From: Chionis minor
Taxonomy: Eukaryota; Chordata; Aves; Charadriiformes; Chionididae
Length of the DNA stretch: 64,000 nt
Assembly (NCBI GenBank): GCA_013398295.1
Contig: VZSF01003173.1
Location: 250,492-314,491 of the forward strand
Direction of reading: 5' to 3'
In this document: positions 24,250-37,189 of the stretch, one piece after another
How the letters are laid out: each line of letters begins with the position of its first letter
Position numbering within the stretch: the first letter of the stretch is position 1
The notes under the pieces: generated by a model
Seen by the model: only the letters and a program-made list of their open reading frames with translations
What the model was told of the DNA's origin: nothing
Databases searched by the model: none
Translations under genes and position numbers: made by a program

Positions 24250-25490
24250 AATAGTGCACACAGGAACCGCAGGTCTCCATTTGGGCTGAGGGATGCATCT
24301 GCTGTTTTCTCATTCGCAGGGTCAACCAGTAACAAAGTTAAGCAAGTGTCTCAGAGACAGGCACAGACAAGCACAGATACACATAGGATATGGACACAAC
24401 TGGTCACACAGACAGCCACCGACAAGATGCTGCCTCCAGCAGCATCCACATTCGGTACTCACACCAGACACAGGCACAGACAGCCACGTCCCCTCCTCCT
24501 CTTGGGCTGGCAGAGGCAGAAGGTCACTAGTGCAGCACATGCACCACACTCCCCAGGTTCACAAGAACACACACATTCAAGTATCCCTCCAGCACTGGCA
24601 CAGCCCCTCTGCCTGCCAAGCACCCTTGCTCAGATCCCAGCCCCTCTTATCCATCCAATGGGTCTCCAGCTCTCCAGCTGGTCCAGTTGGGTGCTCACTG
24701 CATGCACTTAGCACTCACACACTCATCCCAGAGGCACCCTGCACTCATGGGACCCCTCAAATACCAGCACAGACCCTTTGCCCACCAGATATCCCTGCCC
24801 AGACCTGGGTTTCCTACTCCCTAGCTTGTCCAGCTTAGAGCTTGCCAGCAAACCCACATGCATGCCCTACATACGCACGGTTTGGGAAAGGTACAGACAC
24901 TCGCCTCCAGCAGCCGGCACCCAGCAAATGGACTACGTCCCATGACCTTGATCCAGTGCTGATCCCCTTACTCACCTCACTTATATCCTGGTCCCCTTGC
25001 CAGTAGCTGGCGCTAAGTCCTTACAGCACTCACACACATGGGATAGAGAGTGAGATTATGCAGAGACATCATTAAGACAAGATTTAATAAAAAGATAACA
25101 GAAAATAGGACAGGCTGTGATGATCAGGCACAAGGCTCAGCCAGAGAAGCTTACAGACTGGCTGCTTTTTGCACACGACCAGCCACTTTAATGCCCCTTT
25201 CTGTCTATTCTCCTCTTTGTTCCAATCCAGTTCCCTTCCCCTGCACATTCCTACATCTGCTTGCAATTCCATTGATGTTCCACCAACCTTTCCAAATATC
25301 CAGTGCTCCCAGGTTTGCACCTTTATCAGTTGCTAAATTCAGGTTGGCTCTCTTTGAAGTGATGCTTGCCATTTCTTGATAGCCCATTAGTTAGTGTGAC
25401 TGACAAGGTTGGTTTCTTGTCCTTGTCTCCACTGTTGTTTGTTTGTCGGGTCTGTATCTATGTTTTCTTAGTGCCTCCCCCTTTTTCCTT
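24250..25490 (-). mobile_element. Possible ERV LTR, GC-richer and CA-rich block
   Basis: This block contrasts with its AT-rich surroundings: it is rich in CACA and CAGACA motifs (24340-24880) and in C. Read on the minus strand, 25070-25100 contains a TTTATTAAATCTTG stretch like the R/U5 region of bird LTRs. At about 25477-25492 there is AAAAAGGGGGAGG, which resembles a retroviral polypurine tract. An open plus-strand frame of 181 codons (24293-24838) is antisense and Pro/His/Gln-rich, so probably not a gene. I see no clean TG..CA ends or target duplication. It could instead be a degenerate minisatellite. Confidence is low. Confidence 0.35.
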
Positions 25491-25642
25491 ATCATTCTGT
25501 TTGACAAAATCCTTGAGCAGATAACCTTCAGTGAACACTCTCCTTCCATGTACCCTTACACATACTGTTCCGAAAAAACATTTAGCATTTACCAGTCTCC
25601 AAGTACGTTGTAGTATAATTAAAGATACTTATTTTACAGCCC

Positions 25643-26151
25643 TGGTGGGCTTACCCTGACTAGCAGCTAAGCACCATGCAGGTGCTCCCTCACTCAGTGA
25701 GGTAAGGGGAAAATAGGAAAAGAAACACACAGAAAACTTGTGGGTTAGAATACAGTTTATTAAGTGAAGGAAAGGGGAAAAAAAACCCTAAGTGATGCAA
25801 AGGCAGTCATCACTTCCCAAAAGCAGATTGATGCCCAGCCAGGCTTTAAGCAGTGGCTACCTGCAAGACCTGTCTCATCACTGTTCCCCTCTGTTCTGTT
25901 GCTACACGTGGAATATCCTTTTGGTTAATTTGAGTCAGTTGTCTAGGCTGTGTCATCTCCCAGCTTACTCCTCATTCCCAACCTACTTTTGGGGGTTCTG
26001 AGTGGGAAAAAGATAAAACTTCACACTGTGCAAGTACTGTTCAGCAGTAGCCAGAATACTGGTGTATTATCAACACTGTTTCAGTCACAAATTCAAAACT
26101 TGGCACCATATGGTCTGCTATGAAGAAAGTTAACTCCATCCTAGCCAGACA
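25643..26151 (-). mobile_element. Solo LTR of an avian endogenous retrovirus, minus strand
   Basis: About 510 bp with the layout of the LTR at 17276, read on the other strand: plus-strand TGGTGGGCTTACC at the left end and CTAGCCAGACA at the right. It contains the conserved segment GCTGTGTCATCTCCCAGCTT (about 25946) and ends with GAAGAAAGTTAACTCCATC near 26123-26140, the reverse complement of the LTR start. Inside, AGTTTATTAAGTG (25754) is the reverse complement of the LTR polyadenylation region. I could not define a target duplication. No internal viral genes adjoin it. Confidence 0.75.
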
Positions 26152-28624
26152 CAGTACAAAACCAAAATTACCATACATGTAGCATCTACCTTCTTGTCAA
26201 CCAAAATTCTATTGGGTTAAATATGGCACCTTCACAACTGACATTTTCACCATTAGAAAATTTTGTTGTTAGGGTGGAGGTAGAGAAAGCACATTAACAA
26301 AAAAATGCTAACATACAACTTTTTTTCTTTCTGCCCCACATATTTAAAGTACCCGCCCTACTCCAAGCCTGCTTTTGTTCACTGTGTAATCACACAATCT
26401 TCACAAGAAACAGTGGCATATTCCAGATCTTTACTTCTCTGATCAGTTGCCATCTAAGCTAGGTGAAAGGAAAAGAAGGGCCTATATATGAATTAATACA
26501 GATATTAGGACATAAAATATTTCTTTCTTGAATTTAAGGCATTTTTTTTTTCTTTTGAGACGAAGGAGGGATTGAAACATAGCTCAGCTATTCTTTCCTT
26601 CTCTTGGAGAAGGAATGCTCCTTAAGGAAGTTGATAACTTGATTTAAGGTTCCTAGATTTTGCATAGAAACCCTTGCTCTAGTCCCTTTTAATGTTCATA
26701 AGCATTCTGGAGAAGATATTGTCAGATACTAGCTACTTGTGCTGTCTAAAGAACAGTTTATCCTCTACCTGCACCAGAAATTCAAGTAGAAGCAGTGAGA
26801 CTTATCCGTCACAGGTGCATCCTCAGCCCTAATTCAATTTGAGCCCAAATTCAAGTTAAGTCAATATGATGTACATTCACTGACTCAAGACACTATTAGA
26901 TAATTTCAAATGTATACTCTGACGATGTTGCTCAGTTACTAAAACAATTCAAAAAAGTGACAGCACTTAACTTATATAACTAAAGTAATTAAAACAAAAA
27001 TGCTTATTCTCCAACTAATCAACCATCCATTTAGTTTCATTCCAGAAACAGCTTATACACACCTTTTTATACTTTCTTGTATTCATAAAAATAATTTGAA
27101 ATAAAGTTTATACCTTAGATTCTAATGACAAAAAGCATCAAGTCTTCTTGTAGGTTTGGGGTTTGTTTGCCTTTTTTATTTCTCCCTGTCTCTTTCTGTG
27201 CCATGATATATTTCACGCACAAGGGAAAAGGTAATTTTCTACCTATAACTGTTCATTTGGCACCTTTATGGATTTGTGAGAATAGTTATTAGGTTTGATG
27301 GTAACTAATACAGCCCTATGTTCAAGTGCCTTCTTCAGCCTAATTTTTCTTAGGCTGTGTTAAAACTATATTTTCCTGGTTTTGATAAAACTGGTAATTA
27401 TCAGTTAACATCAGCTGAGAGAAGGTCATGTGAAAGAAAATGTGACATGAAGTGAACAAAGTGAGAAATAGTAATTTCCTTAAGCCCTTCTAGAGCTAGA
27501 ATGAGTAATATATTTGTTCTTTGAAGAATATTTTTTGCATAATTGCTTAAACCAGAATATAATTTATTAAATTATTAAGATTTCATTGTCATTTATACTT
27601 ACTCTAAGAATACAATTGCCTTCAAAACTTTAGCTTACTAGGGAAAACAACAGAGTATACAAATCTATTTGCATCTGACGATCTGATGTGAAAAGGGTGT
27701 ATTATGACAATTTCTTACAGACGAACATTGAAAAATCTGCCTTGATGCTCTCTCATGCTATTGAAGATGACCATGTCAGAAAGTTATCTGCTGAAATTCA
27801 GGCTGGTAAATTCATCACATTAATCAACATCTAAAGAAGATATAAACAAGACCCAAGAAAATGGAAAATCACAGCCAGAATTAAACCACAATTCAATCTT
27901 GAAACTAGTTTTCTAATATTATGTCCTAAACTTCGAACACTGGAATAAGAGGAAAAAATGAGGGTTGACTTTATTCTTGCTAGCTCAAATAAAAATAACA
28001 CAGAAGATGCAACAGCAAAGACCTCAAGGACTGAGAGTGAGAATTCATGCTGGGCTTGTACTGAAACTGTGTAGATTAAATCCTAGCCGTAACCAACTTG
28101 TGTGTCACTAAGCATTCCTGGGTATTCAGCAGAGTCTGAAACATTGTTTAACAGGAACAAATGAGTGCCAATTGATGTAGATGAATGTATTAAGAAAGCA
28201 GGTTGTAAAGGAATATGAATATTGATAGTAGGAAAGAAGTCAGGAGTCAGGCACCTACAGCACAGGGAGAAGGATTAGGTGGGCTCATCCAGGTGGGGTA
28301 TCCCTTTGTATAAGAAGGTGCCTAAATTCCTCTCCCTGTACCTCGTCTGGAACGTCTATCCCACTCTACGTGAGTATATAACACTTCAAAAGTCAGGAAT
28401 ACAAAATTAAGATTACTTACATTTATGAAGGAACTAGCCAGAATTCAAAAGTGGCTTAGAGTGGCTGATTGGAAGTGTGAAATATTTAAGTCAGTAGATG
28501 AAATTGGAAATTTTAGAGATACCATGTAAGTAGAGCTCCATTTAGAGTAAAATTCCAGTTATTAAATACAGGGAATGTACTGCTTTCTGTTAAGCAGCTT
28601 CCAGGGAAGGTATCATACAGAAAG
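26152..28624. other. AT-rich unique DNA, no gene recognised
   Basis: No repeat family, RNA or convincing frame seen. Short T-rich runs lie near 26540 and 27165. Confidence 0.55.
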
Positions 28625-29314
28625 CTACAGATTCTCCACAGGCTTGGGCAAGAGCGGCTGGAAAGCTGCCCATCAGAAAAGGACCTGGGAGTATTGGTCA
28701 ACAGCTGGCTGAATAAGAGCCAGCAGTGTGTCCAAGTGGACAAGAAGGCCAAGAGCATCCTGGCTTGTATCAGGAATAGTGTGGCCAGTAGGATCATGGA
28801 ACTGATCACCCCCCTGTACTCAGCACTGGTGAGGCTGCACCTCCAATACTGTGTTCAGTTTTGGTCCCCTCAATACAAGAAAGATATTGACATTCTGGAA
28901 CGTGTCCAGAGAAGGGCAATGAAGCTGGTGAGGGGTCTAGAGCACAAGACTTATGAGGGGTGTCTGAGGGAACTGGGGTCGCTTAGCCTGCAGAAAAAGA
29001 GGCTCAGGGGAGACCTTATCACTCTCTGCAACTACCTGAAAGGAGGCTGTAGAGAGGTGGGGGTCAGTTTCTTCTCCCAGGTAGCAGGTGATAGGAGGAA
29101 AGAAAATGACCTCAAGTTGCACCAGGGGAGGTTTAGGATGGAAATTAGGAAAAATTTCTTCATGGAAAGGGTTTTCAAACATTGGAACAGGCTTCCAGGG
29201 GAAGTTGTTGAATCACCATTTGTGGAAGGTATTTAAAAGACAGGTAGACGTGGTGCTTAGGGACATGGTTAGACTGTTCCAACCTAGATGATTGTATGAT
29301 TGTATGATTCTTTA
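28625..29314 (+). mobile_element. CR1 LINE 3' fragment with shortened 3' UTR
   Basis: Plus-strand CR1 of a subfamily different from the 20733 and 23438 copies (reads [35 protein letters not shown]). It is 5'-truncated near 28625. At the 3' end the usual stretch between GACATGGTT and TTCCAACCTA is almost wholly missing, and the tail reads GATTGTAT twice and then GATTCT (29288-29310) in place of GATTCTAT repeats. Confidence 0.9.
28694..29236 (+). pseudogene. CR1 ORF2 C-terminal part, open over 180 codons
   Basis: The frame runs from just after the RT palm region to near the natural C-terminus: [20 protein letters not shown], then [38 protein letters not shown], and [21 protein letters not shown] frameshift at about 29225 ends it early; the expected remainder ([13 protein letters not shown]) continues in another frame to 29291. 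There are no catalytic domains, so it is a dead fragment. Confidence 0.9.
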
Positions 29315-29404
29315 TGTGCTTGTAGCTTCCACAGTGTTAATTTGTTTAGAAAGAAGAAAATTAGTTGGAAATTGTGGCAGGGATAACTGTGTGTGTAGTG
29401 GAAC

Positions 29405-29446
29405 AAAAAAAAAAAAAAAAAAAANAAAAAAAAAAAAAAAAAAAAA
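29405..29446. repeat. A20-N-A21 homopolymer with unresolved base
   Basis: Twenty A, one N at 29425, then 21 A. The run lies about 90 bases past the CR1 tail and is not part of it. The N probably marks a contig joint in a homopolymer, and the true length is unknown. Confidence 0.9.
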
Positions 29447-32400
29447 GGAACAATATATGTGTATTAAATGGTAAATTCATGCCATTGCTCCCAAGAGTTC
29501 TTAGAATGGCTATAATTAAATCTAAATCAGTCATGAAGCCATATTTGCCCTTGCTGTCACTAGATATATTAACATCTGTAGCCTACGAGCATGCATATAT
29601 TACATCTATTCACTACAGCTCCAAAGCTATTTCATTAAACAAAATGCACAAAGGGAAAAAGAAACTTTTAAGAATCATAGTATAGAACTGGAACAAGTCA
29701 ACTACAAAGACAGCTGATAAGAAGAGGCGTATATATGGCTTTTAACTTCTATATGAGGAAACCATCTGAAATAACTAAAATGTTTAATTACAAAACCAGA
29801 TTCTTATCTCAGAGTAAAACATCTTGTGCTGTGCTTGGAAAAAATGCAAGTCCTGAAAACTAGGAAATCCCAGGTTTCTAGACCACACACTCAATTTTGG
29901 TTCATTTTCACTAGATGTGCTAGCAATCTCAAAGAATGCACTTTTTCAGTCTGTCTCTGTATAGCAAGTGCCAGATATATGAGTGCTGAGCAGCTCTGGA
30001 GGATTGCCATTTTGCTACATTCTGTTTCATCATACTTCTGCATGCAGCACTAACACTGAACTTTCTCTTAATTGTGATTAAATACCTAGATCTCATTCAT
30101 ATCATATGTATTTTCTGCCAGTCCTCATGTCAAGAAGATCTCTACACCCTCTTGACAAAAAATCTTCAACACAGAACTGGCATGCAACCTATTTGATATT
30201 AAGATACATATGTACCTTCATCTGCCATCTTGTACACATAGAGAAAGGGCTCATTCCTTCCTAAAGGAATGTGTTGCTGGCTTCTTCATCACTTTGTCAC
30301 AGTCTCAGCTCTGGCAAACTGCTCCAGTGAATTCATCCACTATTCAACACCCTGCACCCATATTGTTAGGTAGCCAGTGTACTTGCAGCAAAGTTCCATT
30401 ATCCATTACCAGAAAAGGAGGTGGCAGCGGGAAGGAGGACATGTTTATCTCTATCTAATCTGACATTTAACTCTGTATATTTTCATTTTTCAAAAATATG
30501 AATTCTGTGAACTCATGTTTCTTGAAGCAACAGATACAACTGTTTGGCACAGATTTTTTGTTTGTTTAGTTTTGTTTTTGAACTATCCATTTGATGATTT
30601 CAGTGCAATGAAGGGAACAGTTGGCTCTATTCTTGGTCTACTTGATCACATATGAAATGTATAGCACTCCCAATTGTATCAATTGGCAGTTGAATAATAA
30701 TCTGAATTGGCTAAAATTATATAATCATTCCGCCTGAGGCATATAAATGATCTTGCAACGGTTTGCATACATTATGATAAAAGTAATTTTTACTCTGGGA
30801 AGAATGAAAAAGATAATGGGAGAGGTGAACATATTAATCAGTTTCAAGCAACAATTCACAGCTCAAGCATTGAAGAGGGAGAAAATTGTTTTATAGGTGC
30901 AAATACTAAGAAATGGAATCCTCATTAAGATTGTCTAATCTTTTTAGTCTGAACTACATCATTTATCTGAACTGCATAATTTAAAGGTCAGACAAATCTT
31001 CCATTTTTCAAACAAGAATACAGACCTGAACTTTCACAACTTCTAACATTCAAAAATTCATCTTGAACAGTAGCTAAAACTCTTGCCAGAGTGAAGTTTT
31101 TGATTTACAGATGCTGAAAACTTTTCTCAGGCTCAAATGACCAGATTTTGTTGTCTTTACAAGCAGAGATCTCTTAAAATAAACATTTTCTGAGCCAAGA
31201 AGTCATTCTCTCTTTTAGAGCTTCATCTGATAATTCCAGTGGCAGAGATCTCAGGACCGTTTGTGGTGTACTCAGCAAAATGTCATGTTTATCAGAGTTA
31301 TAGAAGACATTTATTGCTTTATACACTGTGATCTCTTTTGGAATTCTTACTGAAATATATACCATTAAATCATCTTCAGCCAATTGCTACATACACAGCT
31401 TTGGGGTATCTGCCAAAAAGCAGAGGCATAGGGTGAATGTAATTTCAAATTATTTGGTTTGACTATGATTGCTTCCAACTAACTTCTTAGAAAAAAAATT
31501 TAACCACAGATAATAAATTCTAAGGTTTAAATTCCCTAGTCGGGCTCCTAGTAACAATAAAATGTGTTTTAGCTATGCCGACAAGTTCTGTTTCTAAAAC
31601 ATGCAAACTGTGGTTTATGTATAGTATTTATAGTTTTTATAAACTGAAAGGCAAAAAATTCTGTTCATTCAAATAAATACACTTTCCTGCTATGATTTAG
31701 ACATGATTCTGTTTGTGTTAGAATAAATTAATAAATGAACATTTTGAGGCGTTGAAGGCATAGATCACAATACCAATCAATGAAATATATTCACTACACA
31801 TTTGGGAATGCTGAAGAACTGGAACATGAGATTCTTATGCCTCCCTCTCTGAAGATGAGCAATACGTTTTATGACAGGCTAGATCAGCAAATCAAAGATA
31901 TATCATTCTTTCTGTTTTCCCTTTTTGTCCCTGGGCAGCAAGTGCAAAATACCTCTTGAATCTTTGTTTTGTCCTCATACGATTTGATTTAAAGATTCTC
32001 CATTGCACTTATGTGTATCTCTATAGCTCTGTATCTAGATCTATGAAGCAGAGAACCTCCAGAAGTCCCTTTCAAATTAAAAAATCTTATGATACAGTGA
32101 TTCTTAGCTGAGAAACCATAGTGCAAAAGTACAAAAAAATTACTGTGAAAGGAAGCTTAATTATCGAAACCAATAAAGATCACTTTAGCATCAAAATAAA
32201 ATGTCATGAGTTTAAAACGGCTGATATAGAAAATAAAGAATTAATGGAATATAGGAAAAGGTATGATTCTATGCAAAGGATGTTTCTATTTAGAAAGTGT
32301 CACCAACTTAAGCATAGTGAATGGGTCTCTCTCAACCTGACATTAGCCAGCTAAATGTTGATCTAACCTGCAAGGACAGACTGTGCAAAACCTCTTATTT

Positions 32401-32994
32401 GCTGTCACTTAGCCTGTCATCTGGACTGTAGAAGAGCATTTCTGTCATGGATGTACAGAATCTAGACAACTAACAATCTAAATGCTTAATTTACAGACAA
32501 AGTTAAACGAAGGGAGTGATGAACATGTTACTCAATTTAGTCAATGCAAACCATATATGTCCATCTGCTTTCTTTGAGGTTCAAGACATACAGGTGTTGT
32601 AACTAAAGACAGCGCAAACAACAATAAAACAGCACATGATAATATACCCTTGATAAACCAAGACTGAAAAAAAATCAATATTTCCTTGTGATCTGAAGGA
32701 GAGGAGCTGAAGCCTTGGAAGACTGACATAAGACAATGAGAATGCTCCAATGATGTATTAGTCATATTAACCAAAGTTTAAAGCCTTTTGAAGGTGAAAT
32801 CCCTATTTCTATTTTACTAATTTGGGAAATAATTTTACTATAAAATGATTAGATATCCATTGTTCTATAGTTGTGTCTTTAATATATATTCGGATTTCTT
32901 CTAAAAGTGATTGTAAGACTTTCTGTCTTATAAGGTAGTTTTCAAAACTATTTCTAGTTACTACAGTAAATATAAAATTAAGTAAATGCACCAT
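29447..32994. other. AT-rich unique DNA, no gene recognised
   Basis: No repeat family found. A 69-codon minus-strand frame at 31174-31383 has a protein-like composition (IPKEITVYKAINVFYNSD) preceded by an in-frame stop and an AG. I cannot assign it to a family and do not annotate it as an exon. Confidence 0.5.
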
Positions 32995-34315
32995 TGTTAT
33001 GGTTTGAGAAATCCACTACAATTTATTGGGTTTTAGATATTTATTCTATCACCCAATGACCCCTTCCCACCCAGGAAGGAGAATCGGGGAAAACCAAGGA
33101 AAAATGAGGGTTAAAATATAAATAGATTTAATTGGATAGAACTAAATAATTAACATTAATAATACAAAAGAAACAGTATTGATCCTGGTATCAATATAAA
33201 ATATACAAGTATTTGTTGCATTAAGAGTTAAAGTAATTTGGCAGAAAATAAACCTCCTTGTCTTTCAGCTGACCCTCAGATATTAGAGGAGCTGGGGGCA
33301 GCTGGGCTTAAATTCTGACCAATTCCCAATGTGGTGTTAATAGTCTGGTCGCATCCAATACCTTTATTGCACTATCATGGTTACGGATGCACTACTAAAG
33401 CTGCCCTGTCCATCCGGTGGTGTTCTGTGAACTGTCATGGCCATACTCAGGATTTGGTCACCTTCAAGAACTCCCACATCCAGACTAATGAACAGTGCGA
33501 TTTATTAAAGCAACAGATGCAAAAATTCTTTTAGATTGCCAGTGATAAATTAGCTGTCTACAAAGCATGTGCAAAAGATTAATATGGCCAAGATACACAC
33601 GCGTGGAATAATAAAGCAACATTCTATAGAGAGTCCTGAGTTTCCCAGGGATGCATTAGAGATAGCTGAGTGTTCATATCTTACCCAAAGGTGTCTCAAT
33701 GAGGGGGAAGAGAGGCTCAACTCATCAGGTGGTCCCGAGGTCAGTGCATGGGGTTTCTTCCTGTGACGGAGTCTTCCCTAACATTTGATCCCTTCTCACG
33801 CTATTTTACAGTGTTTTTAATTTACAGGTGGAGCTTCAAGTGACAATTGTGATACACACCTTTATCATAATAGGTCCAAAATTGTCTCACTTCCTGTTTA
33901 AAGGTACAGACTAGCAAAAATTCGGTGTGCAAGCTCAGTGAGGGGTGGTCTTCACCTGAGAGACAGGTAACTTTTGGGATGGAGGTGTGTTTTGGTATTA
34001 TAATGACACCATAATGAGCAAAGGTCACTCAAAGTACAGCATTTCATCAAAACTGACAGACTGTTGGCCCAGGGCATCATATATACAGCTTATCTATTGC
34101 ATTAAGTATACTGTGTGCCTTTAAATCCCTTTGTTATCACAGAGCATGGCCACAGTGTCTTCATCCCGCTCCACCCTCCATGCAGTTTCTCCTAGAGCTA
34201 GCACACCAAGTTCTCCTGATTTTGCCAACACCTAGAGTTGCCTAGGGAGTTGCCATGGTACTCATGGCACCTTAGCTGCATTCCACCCTGCTCCAATAGT
34301 GTAGGTTTTACCTAA
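32995..34315 (-). mobile_element. Probable long LTR or LTR-derived segment
   Basis: On the plus strand the left end reads TGTTATGGTTTGAGAAATCC (32995). Its reverse complement would be an LTR end finishing in CA and resembles the AAACCACGACA-like ends of the other bird LTRs. About 100 bases inside, the minus strand reads ATTAAATCTATTTATATTTT, matching the polyadenylation region of the LTRs at 17276 and 25643. The base composition is also less AT-rich than the neighbours. The right edge is not clear; I place it near 34315, where the text returns to AT-rich DNA. No viral coding frame is visible. Confidence 0.45.
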
Positions 34316-35427
34316 AAATGTGAATATAGACTTAAATTTAAGTCACCTCTGGCAATTATTCCACAGGATTACACTGAGCAAATTCCGTCAGTAGGAAGCT
34401 GTGTACTCCCGGCAGTGGACAGCAAATGTGGGACACTGCGAGTGCTATGGCTTTGGGAGGAAGGGAAAGGCTCAGAGGTCCAGCAATGGGGCAAGAAGTT
34501 GTCAAGATTGCAGCCATCAAGGGGGATTGAGAGAGAGAGTGAGCGTGCACTTCACAGCAAACTTTCTAATCTATATTGAATGTGTGTTCATGGTATGAAA
34601 TAATCCTGTTGGCCAGCTTGGGTCAAGTGCCTGGGTCTCACTCCTCCTCCCTGCACCTGGCTAGGCTTGAAAACGCTGAGACTCTGAAACTTGCATACCC
34701 ACTATAAAGTAAATATTTTCACAAATTCAGATAATTAGAGTCTTCTAAAAGTGCAATTTTCCCAGGTACTAGAAAATATGAGAACATAGTACTGTGTGGC
34801 TCAAACCGGAATAACTATATAGCATGTTAGTAAAGCAGTAAAACATATTTTATTGTAAGATGCGTATGACACGACGAAAACATTTTTTACAGTCCTTAGA
34901 ATAGTGCAATCTATAAGCAAACTATTTTGGGCTATAAATTCCTTTTTAACTGTTTTACTATTAGGTTATATTTACTAAAGAATCTCCAACAAAATTCATC
35001 CACAGGACTTGTTAACTGTAAAAAGCTTCAGGAAACAAGCAAGTAAAAGATAGACTGATGTAATAAGATGAAATTAGAAATGGAAAATCTTAAATCTCCT
35101 CACATGATGTTTAGCATTAATTCAGAGCAAGAAGTAGCTTACTGCTAGATCTCTACACTGAATTAAGTTTAAATACATTTTTCCTTTGTTTCTGTTTATC
35201 AGAGACTTTGTATGTATGAACATGGGCTAAACTGTGACAATGCAGGTTGATACATTACTGAACAGGCAAGACCCATGATACCTACCTCTGCCAGTTGTCC
35301 TCAGCTTAGCTGAACGTGTATGACTATGATCTTCAGGAAGACTTAATAATGCTCAAACTTCTGTTTATAACCCATCACCTGGCTTCAGGAAAAGTGTGAC
35401 AGTTTTCAGCTGCATAAATATGTAATG
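34316..35427. other. AT-rich unique DNA, no gene recognised
   Basis: A short GC-richer patch at 34400-34560 and 34610-34680 may belong to the LTR-like segment on its left. Otherwise nothing recognised. Confidence 0.45.
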
Positions 35428-35742
35428 GGAGAGGAATTCAGGAAGACAGAGCCTGACTTGTCTCAATGGTGTCCAGTGAAAAACAGACTCAAATACAAGA
35501 AACTCCACTTAAACATAAGAAAAAACTTTTTTTTTTTTTTTTTTTAATGTGAGGGAGGTCAAACACTGGACCAAGTTGTCCAAGAGCAGTTGTGGAATCT
35601 CCATCTTCGGAGATATTCAAAACCTGACTGTAGAGAGTCCTGACCAGCCTGCTCTAGCTGACCCTGCTTTAAGCAAGGAGGTAAGACTAAATGATCTCCA
35701 GAGGTTCCTGCCGACATCAACCATTCTGTGATTCTATGATAG
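35428..35742 (+). mobile_element. CR1 LINE 3' end fragment with internal poly-T expansion
   Basis: About 315 bp from the last part of ORF2 through the tail: CAATGGTGTCCAGTG (35464), CTCCACTTAAACATAAG (35504), then TTCGGAGATATTCAAAACC (35605), AAATGATCTCCAGAGGTTCC and a final ATTCTGTGATTCTATGA (35724-35740). Where CR1 copies normally read ACTTCTTT, there is T18 (35528-35545). The coding frame is broken. Confidence 0.9.
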
Positions 35743-37189
35743 TTTCCCCAAGAGATCTTTAGTCCTTAGCAAGGAGTCTTAGTCATTTTTGCAATACGTG
35801 TGTGGGTATGAGTATTTATGTACACAGTATTAAAGTAGATGGCTAACTTACGCACATTTTATTACTTTCATTGAAAATGGTCCTAACTATTAAAGCTTAG
35901 GTAATTTATTGATTATATGGGTAATAATATTATAATAGTTATAGTTATTTTTATTTTCTAATTTTCCCTCCAAATTTGAATACTCTGGATGAGATTCATC
36001 TTGTACACCCTTTGTAAAATGAGATTACCCCCTTCTGGAGATGCCTATTTACTTACACTATTGCAAACAGTATGTCAAGACAAAATATATCTTTTTTATG
36101 ACTAAAGTTAGGAGAGCTGAATTATTCTTAAACATTTCCCAGAAGAAAATAAAGAAGGAAACAAATTGCAAAAGTTACTGAAATTCTTGTATAACTCAAA
36201 AGGCAGATTCATTAACACTAATTTGGAAATATAAGGAATTATTTTTGGAGGTGCATCCTGAAATATGTTTGTCTTCTTAAAAATCTGAAAAAAACACTTA
36301 TATATAATTTTTAACACAATGTGGCAAAGGAGGTGCATTTCCTTGTAAAATAAGACATATCTCTTGAGACATTTCTCTTGTCAGAAAAAAAATAATACAT
36401 CCCTCCTGGAGGTATGGGAAAAGAGAATTTTAATTAACATTAAGCTATGTGCCAGTTTGCACTCGATAGCTTGACTTTTAATTTCAGTGGTTACTCACAG
36501 AACACACTGTATTTGCTCAGCCATATGACATCTTATTTCTATTGCAAAGATAAAGTTACATTTTCTTTTACAAGGTCAAATTTCTGAGGAGCAGTACTGA
36601 TAAAATTGGTTTGGCATCAAGCACAAGAAACTATCATGCTGTGCTAACCAGCATTACTAGAATTCATGTGCTTGTAACGTAGCTGATAAACTGTCTACTG
36701 CAGTGACTAAAGTTGTTCACAGCCTACTTACAGACTTTACTATTTAGTACTTTTAAAGAAAAGTGAGTATAAAAGAAAATTCCTGCAAAGAATTTTCCCC
36801 TTCACACAGGCGAGATCTAAAATATATCTTCTTTTTTTTCTTTTTTTTTCTTTTTTTTTGTTCTGAGTAATAAATTACACTCTGCTAGTCTGCGTGTGAT
36901 TTAAACCAAAACTGTTTAGATTGTATTCTTGACATTTCATAGGCTTCTCATATTTAGAAAGAATTTCTGGTCTTCATATATATTTTACAATCCTGTCTCT
37001 ATTAAAAAAGGGTAACTTTGAATGTTATTCTTTGCCTAAGTTTTTGCAGAAATGGCTTTTTCGATAATACATGTTAATATCATTGTTGTTTACAATCAGA
37101 TGTGAGGACTGTTAGCATAGCACATGGAAAGTCAAAACGCATAATCCAGCTAACTAGATGTCAAGTCGTCATCTTGATCTTAACCAATT
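35743..37189. other. AT-rich unique DNA, no gene recognised
   Basis: A polypyrimidine tract of T runs broken by C lies at 36829-36860. Otherwise nothing recognised. Confidence 0.55.

Noticed and set aside
24293..24838. 181-codon plus-strand frame
   Set aside because: It is rich in Pro, His, Gln and Ser because of the CA/CC-rich repeat text, and it overlaps equally long frames on other registers. This points to composition, not coding.
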